This document shows, one piece after another, positions 45,053 through 56,141 of a stretch of 64,000 bases of DNA. Origin of the DNA: Massariosphaeria phaeospora (Eukaryota; Ascomycota; Dothideomycetes; Pleosporales); assembly GCA_011032825.1 (NCBI GenBank), contig JAADJZ010000001.1, positions 868,001 to 932,000 of the forward strand, read 5' to 3'. Within the stretch, counting starts at the first letter, position 1, and each line of letters opens with the position of its first letter. Below the pieces are notes generated by a model. The model worked only from the letters and a program-made list of their open reading frames with translations. It was not told where the DNA came from and did not search any database. The translations under genes and the position numbers were made by a program.

Positions 45053-45387
45053 CAATATTAGATTTCGACGTATGGTACGCGAGCGGCTGCTGAAGATGGG
45101 CCTGAAAAGAACTTGAGGTTGGCTGTATCGCACAATCTGCTCGGTGGATGTCTGGCTTTTCTCGGTGGGGCTGTTGGTACACCGAGAAAATTTTCTCTAC
45201 GACCACATTCAACTCTTTCAACAACGCGAACTTCCACTGAGATAATAGCAGGACTCTCATTCTCTTAGTTTCATGTAGGTTCTCTTTCCGAGCCTTTTCT
45301 GTCTGCCCACCCACTTGTCAACAGCTTTCGCGAGTTGCGATTACCGGATCTAGGATGCATACAGCGGTATATGTAAACCAACCCCGT
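45053..45387. other. Intergenic, convergent 3-prime flanks
   Basis: 335 bp between the second CFEM-like gene and the methyltransferase pseudogene. No gene or repeat was seen. Confidence 0.45.
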
Positions 45388-46750
45388 CTACTCTTTCTTC
45401 ATCGCTGCAATAACACTCAACCGAAACGTATAAGTATACGTCGTGATCTTCTGAACCTCCAACCCCGCCTTTCCCAGCAACTCCCGCCACTGGTCCTCCG
45501 TCCGCTCCGTGGAAGAGAACTGCACCATCATCGCAAGGTCCGTCTGTGTGACATACCACTCGACGTTCTTGTTCGGCACTACGATCTCGTCCAGGAGTAA
45601 GATGGATTTGGGCGACATGGCGTCGGCCACACGCTTCAGGATCTCGAGGCACTTGTCGTCGGCGTGGTCGTGCATGATGGCGCGCAAGTAGTAGTATTTT
45701 GCTCCTGGGCAGAGGTTCAGTATGACAGGTACAAGGGGAGCTAAGGGTAAATACCTTTGATCGGTTGAGGGGTGAAGAAATCGTACGCCATAGTTTCGAT
45801 GTCATCTGGTACCTTTGCTTCTGCGATGACAGCTGGCAGGTCTTGCAATATAACCCTCCCGGGTAGATTGGGACATTTCTCCTTGATGGTAGTGCACTGC
45901 TGGCCAGTGCCCCCACCAACATCCACGAACACGGGCTGGTCGGCAGGCCAGTCTTTGCACTCCTGGTCAATGGGCAGGAAAGAGAAACAGTTTTTCATGC
46001 CCGATCGCTGCGCGTACATGAAGCGGTTGAAGTAGGAGGTTTCGCGGGGACGCTGATGCAGTCATGTCCAGAGCGGCAGATCCGTTTTCCAAGCTTTGTG
46101 GAAGGGCGTGTCTAGGAGCTCGGTAGGGTTCTGATAGTTTCTCTCAGCGAGGAAGTCCGGGATTGCTTGGAAGGAGGGGCCGAGGACGTCGTTGCTGTAG
46201 ACACTGTTAGTCGCTGTTTCGTCGCCCCTCTGATCGGCTCATTACCAGAAGTACAGGCCGGCCTGGATCTCTGGAACGGAAAGATTCCGCGTTGTGTCGA
46301 AGCAGTGAATTCGTCCTTGTCGGTTTCTTTGATGATACCAAGAGAGGATTGATGCCGGAGGAAACGCCCTGCGAAGGTGTCAGACCCAGTTCCCACGATT
46401 CTACACCGGAGTCCGACTTTACCAAGAAGAATGCGACCTGCGCCTGATCGCTGCGCAAGCTCGTCTAGTGAGAGTGGGATTTCACTTTCTGAAAGCATAT
46501 CAAAGATCTTCAGATCTAGACTAACTCTTATGGAAGCCATCGTGAGGTTCAGATGAAGAGGTCAGTTGAAAGCCCTCTCTTAGGATCGGCAGCTTACTGT
46601 ATACAGTAGCCGTTGCATTGTCTCTTCTGGTGGCTCGAGTGCATATTGGAGATCTCTCAGTGCGTCTATGGTTCTTCGGCGAGTTTGCTCGTCCGCTGTT
46701 CCAGCCATTTTCTTCACCTCAGTGGCGGCAGCAACAAGAATGGCATCCAT
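45388..46750 (-). pseudogene. Decayed fungal O-methyltransferase
   Basis: Resembles SAM-dependent O-methyltransferases of fungal secondary metabolism (Methyltransf_2 type). The N-terminus from the ATG at 46750 (MDAILVAAATEVKKMAG) is followed by a GTAAGC donor with no matching acceptor before LNLTMASIRVSLDLKIFDML. A one-base deletion shifts frame after DKDEFTAS, near 46300. A TGA at a Trp position interrupts LPLWT near 46057-46059. After that the core is intact: the SAM-binding motif VFVDVGGGTGQQ, the DLPAVI segment and, past an intron near 45700-45752, MHDHADDKCLEIL and the C-terminus at 45388. The three lesions make a working enzyme unlikely. A related remnant lies on the other side of the pogo element. 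Confidence 0.8.
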
Positions 46751-47516
46751 GATCTCGAAATCCTAATGTACTGTATGAGAGTGATATGAAGAAATGGAAT
46801 TGGAGAGATATCTGGTCTGAGCTTCTCAACGAAGCTATTCAGCGTAGTTTCGCTGTGTTGTGCTAGGTTGTCTTCCGATTGGCAGGCTGCTGACCGCCCG
46901 TGAGGGGTAGAGGACGCCTGAATATGGTGAATGACATCCCTCGGTGTCCGAGCTTGCAGCACATCCTCATGAGCCTCAAGCCATATCATGGCCGGGTCGC
47001 AGAATGTCGCTTTTGCGCCCAGTCGTGTACATGCACGCGCGGGGGACCAAACAGGTAAGTGTCCATATGATATACGAGCAAGTTCTTACAGAATCGTCAA
47101 TCATTGGTGGGAACGGGATAGGAGATAAGACGCCACACCGGTATAGTCATTCATGGAGATTCGGACCATGGAGTACCCGTCCAGAACTGGGTGTCGGCCT
47201 CAAGTTTATGTATACATCAGCAGCAACAGAGTTGATAGCTCGACATAGGGCCATTTACCAGACTCGCTCATGGCACGTATTTCCTTCTGATACTTGTTGA
47301 TCTCGCAACATGGCCGGAGAAGGTCCCCTTCCCCGTTTTCTTCTACAACCAACCTTGGAACAAATTGATCGAACACTGACTTATTCCTAACACTTAGCCT
47401 CTGATCTGGAGAGGCGCATCGCATGACCAGATGAAAGTTCCGTGCCGAAGAGTATAAGCGAGCGGCCGCGTTGCTTATCTGCACGAAAAACTCCATGCGG
47501 AGGAGTATAAGAGACG
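46751..47516. other. Intergenic, no gene seen
   Basis: 5-prime flank of the methyltransferase pseudogene up to the TA target site of the transposon. ORFs here are short and unrecognised. Confidence 0.45.
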
Positions 47517-47518
47517 TA

Positions 47519-49367
47519 ACGTAATCCACCACTGAGTGGAACACCCCACTGAGTGGAACAAAAAGCCTTGGCATAACCAACTTATGTTACGCATCTTCAA
47601 TTTCATCGCTATCAAACAAGGAGCCTACGTACGTCGTGCTAGCATCTGATTCAGAAAATGCCTCTGTATCCTTTTTGCACGTTCGCGCATTGTGCCCAGT
47701 TCCGCCGCAGTTCTTACAGCGCCGTAGAGCTGGTTGGGCTCGTTCTTGATCACTACTACCACGAGCTTTCTTTGATCGCTGAGGCCCTGCAGACGCCTCG
47801 GCAGCTACCTGCGCTGCAGCACTCCCATACTCCATAGTACCACCTTGCTAGATCTGCTTCCTTTTGCGCGATTTTCGCTTAGTTATCTCTGCTAGTTGCT
47901 CTTCAAGCTCTCTGTTGCGGGCAGCAAGAAGCGCGTTTTGGTGCAGCATCAGCTCACCACCTTTTATAAGCTGGGAGAAGCCTGCCTAGGCTGTAACAGG
48001 TGATCGCGTAAAGGACTCGCGTACAAGCTTTGACTGAGATCCAAACTCGTGCGTATTGCTTGGTGTTTTTGACTGCCACGGCGTCTCTAGTGCGGGGGGT
48101 GGTGGCGGAGTACACAGCCGTACTTCAAGACGATCAAGGACTACCTGCGCGTTGATAGGAACTAGCCCTGAAGCTTCAAAGGCCTTCTTGCAGTTCTCTG
48201 TTGTAAACACCTCAAAAAACGCGTCTCTAAAGGCTGGCAAGAAGCCTTCTTTGTTGATATAGAAAACGCGCCGGCGTGCCAAGTCTCTAACACTCTGAGA
48301 GTACTTGCGCTTCAACGGCGAGAAGCAGACCACGTCAAGTGGCTAGAGGATGTGCGACGAGTGGGGAGGCATGCAGAGAGTCAGGATCTTGTGTTCAAGG
48401 CAGTAGTCCTTGAAATCCTAGTTGAGGTGGCTCTCATGGCCGTCCAGAATGAGCAGCCGGTATACCCCTACCTGGCGCGTCTTTGTATGCGCGTCAAAGT
48501 GCTTCAACCACTCTAGACCCAGGGCGTTGTTTGTCCAGCCATTCTCAGAGACTGAGAGCTTCCAATTGCGCGGTATTGAAGCCTTCTCGTACCACGCTGA
48601 GATGTGGACGCGTCCCTTGTAGATGATGAAGGGCGGGATCGCGTACCCTGCGGCGCAAATGCTCTGGATAACTGTTACCCACTCCCGATCGCCTGGCTGG
48701 ATAAGATTAGGTCGAGTACGTCTTTGAGAGCCTGTAACGACTTTCATAGAGCCAATTACGCCCATCTGGAAGCCAGTCTCGTCAAAGTTGTGCACGTCGT
48801 CGTCGTGGACGCCGTACTTGGCTTTGGTGTCCTCCACCAGCTTGAACCACGCGCCAATTATCTCTGGATCCTCCTGGAGTATTCTCTGCCTATCCTTGGC
48901 TCGATTGAAGGCAATTTTGAGCTCAGATGAACGCGTTACGAAGCGCGCAGGCCAGTGCTTGCCAACTGGCTCACCACCGCGTACAGCCAGCAGTTTATCA
49001 GCCATATCTGCCACCTCGCACAGCCGGGGCGCAAATCCTCGCGAATCGAGGTCGAGGATATATTGAACAATCGTCTGCTCTTCAGTCGCAGTGAGCTTAT
49101 GTTGGGCGTGGCGAGTTTCAGGGCGATGCGTAACTCCCTTGCGTCGGCGAGAGAGTGTTGTAAGAGGTACCTCAAATGCCTCAGCAGCGCGTCGAAGGCT
49201 TTGGAATTGTTGGCTATTATAAGCAGAAAGAGCAAGCTGAATTCTGCCTTCTTGGTTAGATAATTGCGCGTCTTGTTGTTGAGACATGTCGCGTTGATGA
49301 GGGAGTAGAGGTTCTTGGCAGAAACTGTTCCACTTAGTGGGGTGTTCCACTTAGTGGTGGATTACGT
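47519..49367 (-). mobile_element. Pogo/Fot1-like DNA transposon, 1849 bp
   Basis: Ends are inverted repeats of 42 bp starting ACGTAATCCACCACT; the two arms differ at only two positions (G/A). Each arm contains two copies of ACTRAGTGGAAC. A TA is present at both flanks (47517-47518 and 49368-49369), the target duplication of the Tc1/mariner-pogo group. Inside is one minus-strand transposase frame with stops. The element lies between two methyltransferase relics. Confidence 0.9.
47587..49287 (-). pseudogene. Pogo-type DDE transposase with four in-frame stops
   Basis: From the ATG at 49287 one frame runs 567 codons. It has an N-terminal psq-type HTH (LRRAAEAFEVPLTTLSRRR), a CENP-B/Tc5-type HTH, and the DDE_1 core (VHNFDETGFQMG, then ENGWTNNALGLEWLKHF and LILDGHESHLN). 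It ends with a CCHC zinc knuckle (CKNCGGTGHNARTC). TAG codons interrupt it at 48418-48420, about 48343-48345, 47986-47988 and about 47848-47850. All four sit in a CTAG, as expected if CCAG or CTGG mutated. There is no frameshift. Family: pogo/Fot1. Confidence 0.88.
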
Positions 49368-49369
49368 TA

Positions 49370-50020
49370 AGTGATTTTGTGGCACAAATCTTTTCGTACA
49401 CATACATGAATACCTGCACACGCGGATGATGAGAGTGTTGCGTACCCCGATGAGAAGCTCTATGCTAAAGAGTAGAAGCGCAATGACTTGGATGAGAGAA
49501 TCGCGTATCCAGACGAGATGCTCTAACGCGGAAGAGTATTGAGTGACATTTTTGGTACGACGGAAGATATAGTCAGCTCTAAGGGACGTGAACGAGACAT
49601 TTCTGTGGTCTGGGAATGCTGCAGATTCAATAGTTGACGTCATATTGATGACACTACCACTTTGTAATCGACTTCGAGGTTTACACGTGACCTTTTTCCA
49701 AGCTGTCCGGCATCACTGCCATTCCTTTGTCCAAGCGATCAGCTGCTGCAAGTCATGAAATAGACGGAGAGTCCCAAAGACCTTTACCCCGCCTAATACC
49801 TCGTCGTTCTATTTGATAGTGAAATCTGGGCGACACATCCCGGCTTGTCTAAGTTATGCGGAGGACTGGCCATCATCGGGAGCTCCATTTCGTTCAGCTT
49901 CGCCTCAGACGTAGCGACATCATACATCGTCCAGTAGCCATGTCTACTACCATCTAGACAGTGCAATTACTAGAAGACGGATAACGCAGAGCGCTTGGGC
50001 GCGAGAGTAGTGATAAAAAT
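49370..50020. other. Intergenic, no gene seen
   Basis: Between the transposon and the methyltransferase fragment. Possibly eroded N-terminal methyltransferase sequence, but none is readable. Confidence 0.4.
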
Positions 50021-50597
50021 TTGCGCGAATGCTCAAGGGGAGCCTCATTGCGCGAGAGTGGGATGTTTGAAGAAGCCAGCTCCGGAGGGGAAGAGACTCT
50101 TGTCGAGGGATACGACTGGCAAGATGTTAGGAGAGTCGTCGATGTTGGTGGCAGTGATGGAGCCGTTGTAAATGCACTGGCGAGAGCATACAGAAATCTG
50201 GACTATCTAGTACAAAGCCTCCCTCAAACGATCGAGAATGCCACAGTACCGCAGGAGCTCAGTGATCGAGTTGAGCTTGTCACTCATGATATGTTCCAGG
50301 AACAGACAATCTCGGATGCGGATGTGTATCTAATACGCTTTGTGCTGCATGACTGGAGCGATAAATACGCAGTGAAATTCTTGTATGCATTGATTCTAGG
50401 TTTGGGGACCCGAGACGAACGTAACAAGAGAATTTTGATCAAAGATACGTGCCTTCCGGACTGCGGGACCATGAGTTTGTTTGATCAGCGCTTCTTGCGA
50501 GCTACGAGCCTTACGATGAGAGAGATACAGAACGTGAAGGAGAGAAATGCGCAGGAGTGGAGGGACTTGATGAGGTTTGCAGATCCAAGGTTGGTTT
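50021..50597 (+). pseudogene. O-methyltransferase C-terminal remnant
   Basis: Only the catalytic half of a Methyltransf_2-type O-methyltransferase is readable: LVEGYDWQDV, the SAM motif VVDVGGSDGAVVNALA, LVQSLPQTIENA, VYLIRFVLHDWSDKYAV and TMREIQNVKERNAQEW. The upstream dimerisation domain is missing, and the first codon of the open frame is not a credible start. After DPRL a GTTTAA...TCTAG intron-like stretch is followed at once by a stop, so the usual last strands are also absent. Sequence differs from the 45-46 kb pseudogene, so it comes from a different family member. Confidence 0.75.
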
Positions 50598-50879
50598 AAG
50601 AAATGCTAGGAGGCCTGAGGTTGTGCTTTGTCTGTTCTAGTAGTAGAACTGGATACTTGAAGATCTTCTACATTTGGCTTTTTGTTTTCTAGGACAAATA
50701 GTCAGTAAAGGCTGGGGTTGTGGTTTTGTTATTATAGGATCAGACTGCTCATCTACTCACCATGCTTCCACACCGAGACGGCTCTCTCCTGCTAGAATTC
50801 CTTGCTCAACTGTCTTAATAGCGATGAAGTTCGCTCTTCATATGAGCCGCGAAGATGGTCTCATTCTCCTAATGACTTA

Positions 50880-51767
50880 CTAACAGCCATCTTCAAAAAG
50901 TCTTATCGCGTCCCCGGCCGCCTGTTCGTGATCCCTATGCTTGGAGATGCGATACTTTACAGCCGTTCCAATCTTGTCATAGTCGAGTGTCACTGACAAG
51001 GTCAAGCGGAGGTTCGCCAGCGGACGTGGAATCAATCCAAGCGCGCGCATCTCGAACAACCTTTGGGGCCCCTCCTCAATGTATCTGTCGAACTTGAGTT
51101 CATGTTTTATTTGGTTTGCACATGGAAACATGCCGAAGGTATATTCAGACTTCCCACGCAGGATGCGCGACATGACGGCATGCTGCCATATCCAACGGTC
51201 GCACACCTCCATATCATCGTTGTGAGCACGGAACGCATCATATCGAACGACAACTCTAGCCTTCGGGTTGCGCTTGCAAAATTCGTACAGCAGTGGGGAG
51301 TCGATACCGGAAAGGAGTCTGCATAATAGAATGGTGGTATCATGGCCTATTCTGCGACGAATGTCATCCGAGTCTTGCGCATGAATGATAACGACCTTCC
51401 TGATGTTCTTCTCGTAGGAGATCGAGCAGTTTTGCACAAAAGCTTCGAAAACTTGGCTTCCGGTTCTTTCGGTGGTGTAGTGAAACAGGAGTTCGAGGTC
51501 GTTGAGCTTGGCCGCAAGTCCGGTTGTCTCGTTGTGTAGCTGTAGACAGACGTATTTCAACTGGTTGGCCTCGCGGTCGGGTAAGTTTGTATGAGGGTCT
51601 CTCGTCGCGTAGAGCCTTGGGTTCGTCGATGAATTGTCCGGTAACTCGCCAATCAGCCCTTTCTCTTCCGTGAGTGCGTATTCGTAGATGAGATCGCGCA
51701 GCTCCCGTGGCGGTGTGAAGAAGACGCAGCGACCATTGGGCGGAACAGAGGGATCGCTGGATAACAT
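50880..51767 (-). CDS. 2EXR/F-box-like fungal protein
   Basis: A single exon of 295 residues from the ATG at 51767. The N-terminal block CVFFTPPRELRDLIYEYALT is the 2EXR (F-box-like) core common to many ascomycete proteins. A following segment (LPDREANQLKYVCLQLHNET) matches the second family block, where a chain of residues recalls the table-like helix pair after the core. No other domain is seen. These proteins are numerous in dothideomycetes, and their function is unknown. It is a second member of the family at 22.8-24 kb but is not closely similar. Confidence 0.8.
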   Translation of the reverse strand: MLSSDPSVPPNGRCVFFTPPRELRDLIYEYALTEEKGLIGELPDNSSTNPRLYATRDPHTNLPDREANQLKYVCLQLHNETTGLAAKLNDLELLFHYTTERTGSQVFEAFVQNCSISYEKNIRKVVIIHAQDSDDIRRRIGHDTTILLCRLLSGIDSPLLYEFCKRNPKARVVVRYDAFRAHNDDMEVCDRWIWQHAVMSRILRGKSEYTFGMFPCANQIKHELKFDRYIEEGPQRLFEMRALGLIPRPLANLRLTLSVTLDYDKIGTAVKYRISKHRDHEQAAGDAIRLFEDGC

Positions 51768-52412
51768 TGTCGGTCTTTCTATACACCGCCGAGCGGTCGG
51801 GGATAGTAATCCAGAAGAGGGGAGCTTGTTGCGGTTTCTGGGTGTGAAGTTTGCGGGACGTGCACAGGCTATCTATTCCAAAACAGGCAATCGCGCCTCA
51901 CTTTAGAACAAACGGGTTTCGCGTCATTGCAACGAGCTTCTTCACAAGACCACTTCCACATCACTTTCACGGCAAGTTCCAAGTACATGGCTTCTTGTAT
52001 CAACCTCCCCTCAAGAACAACGCTGTTGTGTCCTAGGTCATGTACCAGAACATGTCGCGTCCGAGGGTGAGGGGGAGAGCATACGCAACGGATGATTGCC
52101 TCATCGCAGGAGCACGCGACAAGCTGCCATCTTTCAGGTGAGAGTAAACGCTGGGCTCGAGCTGCGAGAGCGTTTCTCTCATTGGCTGGACGCCGGCGAG
52201 TGCAGTGCGACTTCCCTGCCCAACCCCGCCAAGACCCAACCTGTTGGTTTGTCTTCCCTTCTTCTCTGAGCGTTCCCACCTCGCCCTTCATATCTCGTTC
52301 AGACGACTCATCGTTCCTGCCAGCCTCATATCCACGGCGTGCATCGGGCACCTCGTTCTCCAAGTCGGACAGCGCCAGATCCATACCCATTGAACAACAA
52401 AACCACGTCAAC
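51768..52412. other. Upstream region of secreted gene copy 1
   Basis: Divergent promoters for the 2EXR protein and the secreted gene. An open plus-strand frame from 52092 runs into the gene, but the signal peptide only follows the ATG at 52413. Confidence 0.45.
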
Positions 52413-53440
52413 ATGAAGCTCGTCAGGGTTCTCGTCGCTGCGGCCGCTGGCTTCGTCACTCTCGCTCTCGAGGGTCGCGCCTCGGACAAGGTCTGGGACA
52501 AAGCCGTCTGCAAAGGCGCCGGATTCTTGGAAGCAATGAAGAGCTCAGACGCTGCTGCCGCCACGCTATTCGGCGACGGCCGGACTACTGCTGCGAGTCA
52601 ATTCCAGGACATCGAGAGTGAGTTTGGCTATGCATACAACCCCGACGGTATCCTAACTATGTATTCTAGAGGACTTGCCCTACTGGGGTTGGACCCCCAG
52701 TCATGAGCCTTTCAGCAATTTGATCGACCTGGAAATCCCAGAGGCTGTCGAAGCTCTGAGTTGGAAGTTCAAGCAGATGAAGTACTACGAGATCGAGCAT
52801 GATAAGGACTATGAGCACAATGGTCAAAAGTACAAGGTAAGTTTTCCAACCCACTTCACAATGCTTTGGCTAATTTCACCATAGCACACTAGAGCTGAAA
52901 TGGAGTTCGGGGTTGAGACGAGCGGTACCATCTTCGCCTTCACCCAAAAAAGCCCCGCCAATGCTGCTAGAACCTTTTGGAGGCGAAAGCCTGAGGAGAA
53001 TGAGCTACCAGAACTCCAATCGTCCTCTGACTTGATATGGTTTGCGATTAAGGATGCGAAACTAGCCAACCTTGGCCATTACATGTCTTGTCTAGTCACC
53101 AACCAAGAGACACGGGATATCATGCAACGTGCACTTCAGAGCAAAGGAGTTGAAGTAGGTGAATGGCCTGGCTATAGCTTCGAAATGACATCTGATGAGG
53201 GTCAAGCTCTACTTGGTATATATTTCCCATCCTCCTGGAAACTCCCTGCTCTGATGTAGTTTAGCTAACAGTTCTTTAATAGGGTCTCCAAATGGGGTAG
53301 GTCTCGGGTATCTCCTGGTGCAGCGCAAAAAGGAGCTTGGAAACAAATGCGTGACTAAAGCAACTGTGTTTCGGCCTAAAGACAATAGTAATCCTATGCT
53401 CCTCCTGGAAATAGCGGATTGCGCAGTAGAGAATTGTTAG
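52413..53440 (+). CDS. Secreted protein family, copy 1 (intact)
   Basis: I do not recognise this family, but two paralogs follow at 56.6 and 62.8 kb. Exons are 52413-52617, 52670-52836, 52885-53215 and 53283-53440, with introns of 52, 48 and 67 bp; the protein is 286 residues. A signal peptide (MKLVRVLVAAAAGFVTLALEG) is followed by the shared block KVWDKAVCKGAGFLEAMKSSD and by LPYWGW. A KYK ends exon 2. A C-terminal shared block comprises ETRDIMQRALQSKG, LLGSPNGVGLGYLLVQRKKE and CVTKATVF. Cysteines are few (about five), so it is not a small Cys-rich effector. The location beside transposons and the copy number fit a lineage-specific secreted protein. Role unknown. Confidence 0.8.
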
Positions 53441-53744
53441 GTTCGTAGTTAGCTAGTCAGATCCAGTACAGATCTCGAGGATAGTTAAAATCTAGTCCAA
53501 ATCACGGTCATCTCTGCATCCTCCTGCACCCTATCGTGATTTTGAGATTGTCTCGCTATGTCTCTCTACGAAAGCATTAACTGGCGTGAATGTATACAAT
53601 TGGTTCTACAGATTTGCGAGCCTGTTGGTCTTCAGCGTGAGCTTTGCTGGATTGAACTCGAGTTCGTAGGTAGCTACTAAAACATGATATAGAATTAAGA
53701 GTTTCTCTATAGTACCCTAAAATCGCAGCATGCCCAAGGCCTAT

Positions 53745-54014
53745 CCTCCTGCTAACTACCACAATATTAGAACTCTCTTGTTATCTTGCTCTGTTAATGC
53801 ATTATCCAGCATGTTGTATACAATTAGCGTAGATAAAAATATTGTGAACTTTTCAAGCGATGCTTGTAGACGAATCTTTTTTAAGCTTTCTTCTATCCTC
53901 CTGCTACCTATCGCGATATTGGAACTCTCTTGTTATCTTGCTTTGTTGAAGCATTATATAGCATGTTGTATACAATAGGCACAGTCGAAAATAATTCAAC
54001 GCTTCTAAGCGATG
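53745..54014. repeat. Two-copy direct repeat, ~120 bp
   Basis: Two diverged direct copies, about 53745-53862 and 53895-54014. Each contains AACTCTCTTGTTATCTTGCT, then GCATTAT, and GCATGTTGTATACAAT. The second copy ends at the transposon boundary. Confidence 0.7.
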
Positions 54015-54018
54015 TTTA

Positions 54019-56139
54019 CCCTGCTGCCCGGCCGTCCGAGCCGCCCGGCCGTTCGAGCCACCCTGAACACCAAAACAGCAGCTTAACTTGAGGCTGTAGA
54101 GCCACGAACAATAGCTATTATCGCGATATATTCTAGAGTTGAGTTCTATAGGTATTAATTGATATATATAGCTATCTATATTTAGCTGGGAGCTTGATTG
54201 CTCGGCCGTGTCGTGATTGAGATGGTGGTGAGCCTGCTGCAGCACCTAAGGCATCATCACCACTCTGAGGCTGCGCAGCTGCTCTCTTTTTTGAGCCTGC
54301 CTTAGTAGCTGCCTTGAGGTCTCTCCTCTTGCCTCTTTGGGCAGTTTTTTGAGCTTGCTGGAGTCGTTGTTGAGTCCTACGAGCTGCCTGTCGTGAGGCT
54401 CGATCAGCAGCCTTACGAGCCTTTTTCTCCTGCCTTATTATTTGAGCTGCTGCCTTTGCTGCACGCTTCTGTTGAGCTGCCTGAAGCTTCTTCTGCTTTT
54501 TCACTTCACGTACGCGAGCTGCCTCAGCTCTCTGGTGTTGTAGTTGCTCTTCTTCAAGCCCTTGTTGAACCTGGCGATCACGTGCCTCCTTCACCTTCCT
54601 TGGGGACCAGAATTTAGCTCTACCGTAATACTCCTTCTCTGCCTCTAGAGGCAGAGCCTTGCCTCGCTTTCTACGCTGCCTCTCATTAATGAGAGCTTGC
54701 ATAAGGCTTTGAGCCTCGTTTGTAAAAAGGCTTTTCTGAACTAAGATAGAATAGAAGGCTCAGCTAAGCTTTTGAGCTCGTGGATCACTCCTATCGTGCA
54801 CTACCTGGCGTAGAAGGCGCTCAGTTTTCCGCCAGTTAGAGGCGCTCAAGGCTGAGGAGTCGCTATCACTTGATTGGCCTAATTGAGCTGGCTGATTGAA
54901 TCGTTTGAGTATCACCTCTGGGTTAAGAGGTGAGAGGCCAGTTGCCTCAAAAGCCTTGAGTATAGTCTCTTTCTTGAACGAGGCCTCCTAGGCAGCCATA
55001 AACATAGGATAGAAGTCTCTCTTACTCATAGAAGTAAGCCCTTGGCACCTCTCCATGAAAGCAGCTACCTGGTTTGAGTAGGCTGTTGAGAATGGCTTAA
55101 ACATGACGACGTCAAGCGGCTGGAGAGTGTAAGTTGAATGAGGGGGGTATACTGCAAGGAGGATTCTATTCCGATCGCAGTACTCGATAAAATCCATCGT
55201 GAGATGAGATCCATGGCCATCAAGGATTAGTAATCGATAGCTCCGCCCTGCCTTCTCCTTCGTAGATCGATCAAATACTTGTTTGAGCTAGGATAGTCCT
55301 ATATCGTTGTTTGTCCAGCCAGAAGGTGAGGAGGATATATATACTCGATCCTCGGGCCTCAGAGCCTGCAGCCAGGTGTCCTGTATCGAGCCTGAGGCTG
55401 ATTGATATATCAGCGCAGGCGCGAGGGCTGATCCATCAGCGCATATGCAGGCCAGCAGCGTTATCCACTCCCGATTGCCATCCTGGATGTGAGCCTTGAT
55501 CTTCCCCTCCTCATATAGCCTCCTGCTGAACACCCGCTTTGAGCGAGTGAGTATTCCTAGCATGCAGCCCTTCTCATCCATATTGTACATATTACGAGGC
55601 TCGATATCGTATTGGCTGAGCTTGCTGCGCAGAAGCTCGAAGTAGAGACTATACTTTGATAGAGAGTCAGCCTGGTGGCGCGAGCGATCGATGCCGGTGG
55701 TCCAGCGTGAGATAAGATGGACGTCGTGGCGCTGGATATATCGATCAACCCAGCCTTTTCCAAGCTCTTTTTTCGCGATCTCCGAAGCAAAGCGTCGTAT
55801 CATAGGCCGTGAGGGAGGCAGGCCTTGCCTTGTAAGGCGCTCAATATAGCGTAAGAGCTCCTGCTCTTGCTGAGAGTGGAGCGCTTGCTGGTTTTCTGCC
55901 ATAGTACTGCGTGAGCCTGCAATGCCTTGATGCCTCCGCGCGAGCGTTGTACGGTTACAGTGATACTCTGCTGCAACTTGACGATAGCTGAACTGTTCTC
56001 CTGGTTCTAGCGATTCGATCGCTGCAATCGCTGCCTCAATTGAGCTCATATTGATAGATTTATCGCGTGTTGAAGTCTGGTTGTTGTTTTGGTGGGGTGG
56101 CTCGAACGGCCGGGCGGCTCGGACGGCCGGGCAGCAGGG
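54019..56139 (-). mobile_element. Pogo/Fot1-like DNA transposon, 2121 bp
   Basis: 45-bp perfect terminal inverted repeats begin CCCTGCTGCCCGGCCGTCCG and end GTTCGAGCCACCC. TA flanks both ends (54017-54018 and 56140-56141). One minus-strand transposase frame fills the element. The sequence across the insertion point, GCGATGTTTATCTTCC, is found uninterrupted at about 62188, so this site was filled after duplication of the flank. Confidence 0.92.
54172..56049 (-). pseudogene. Pogo-type DDE transposase, lightly damaged
   Basis: From the ATG at 56049 a single frame spans 626 codons to 54172. HTH_psq-like (FSYRQVAAEYHCNRTTLARR), Tc5-type HTH and DDE_1 motifs are present (MYNMDEKGCMLGI, SGWTNNDIGLS, LLILDGHGSHL-like and HSTYTLQPLDVVMF). 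A basic coiled C-terminus (KKQKKLQAAQQKRAAKAAA) follows. TAG stops at 55288-55290 and 54988-54990 lie in CTAG; a TGA lies at 54760-54762. There is no frameshift. With only three lesions it is younger or less affected than the elements at 58-62 kb. Confidence 0.85.
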
Positions 56140-56141
56140 TA

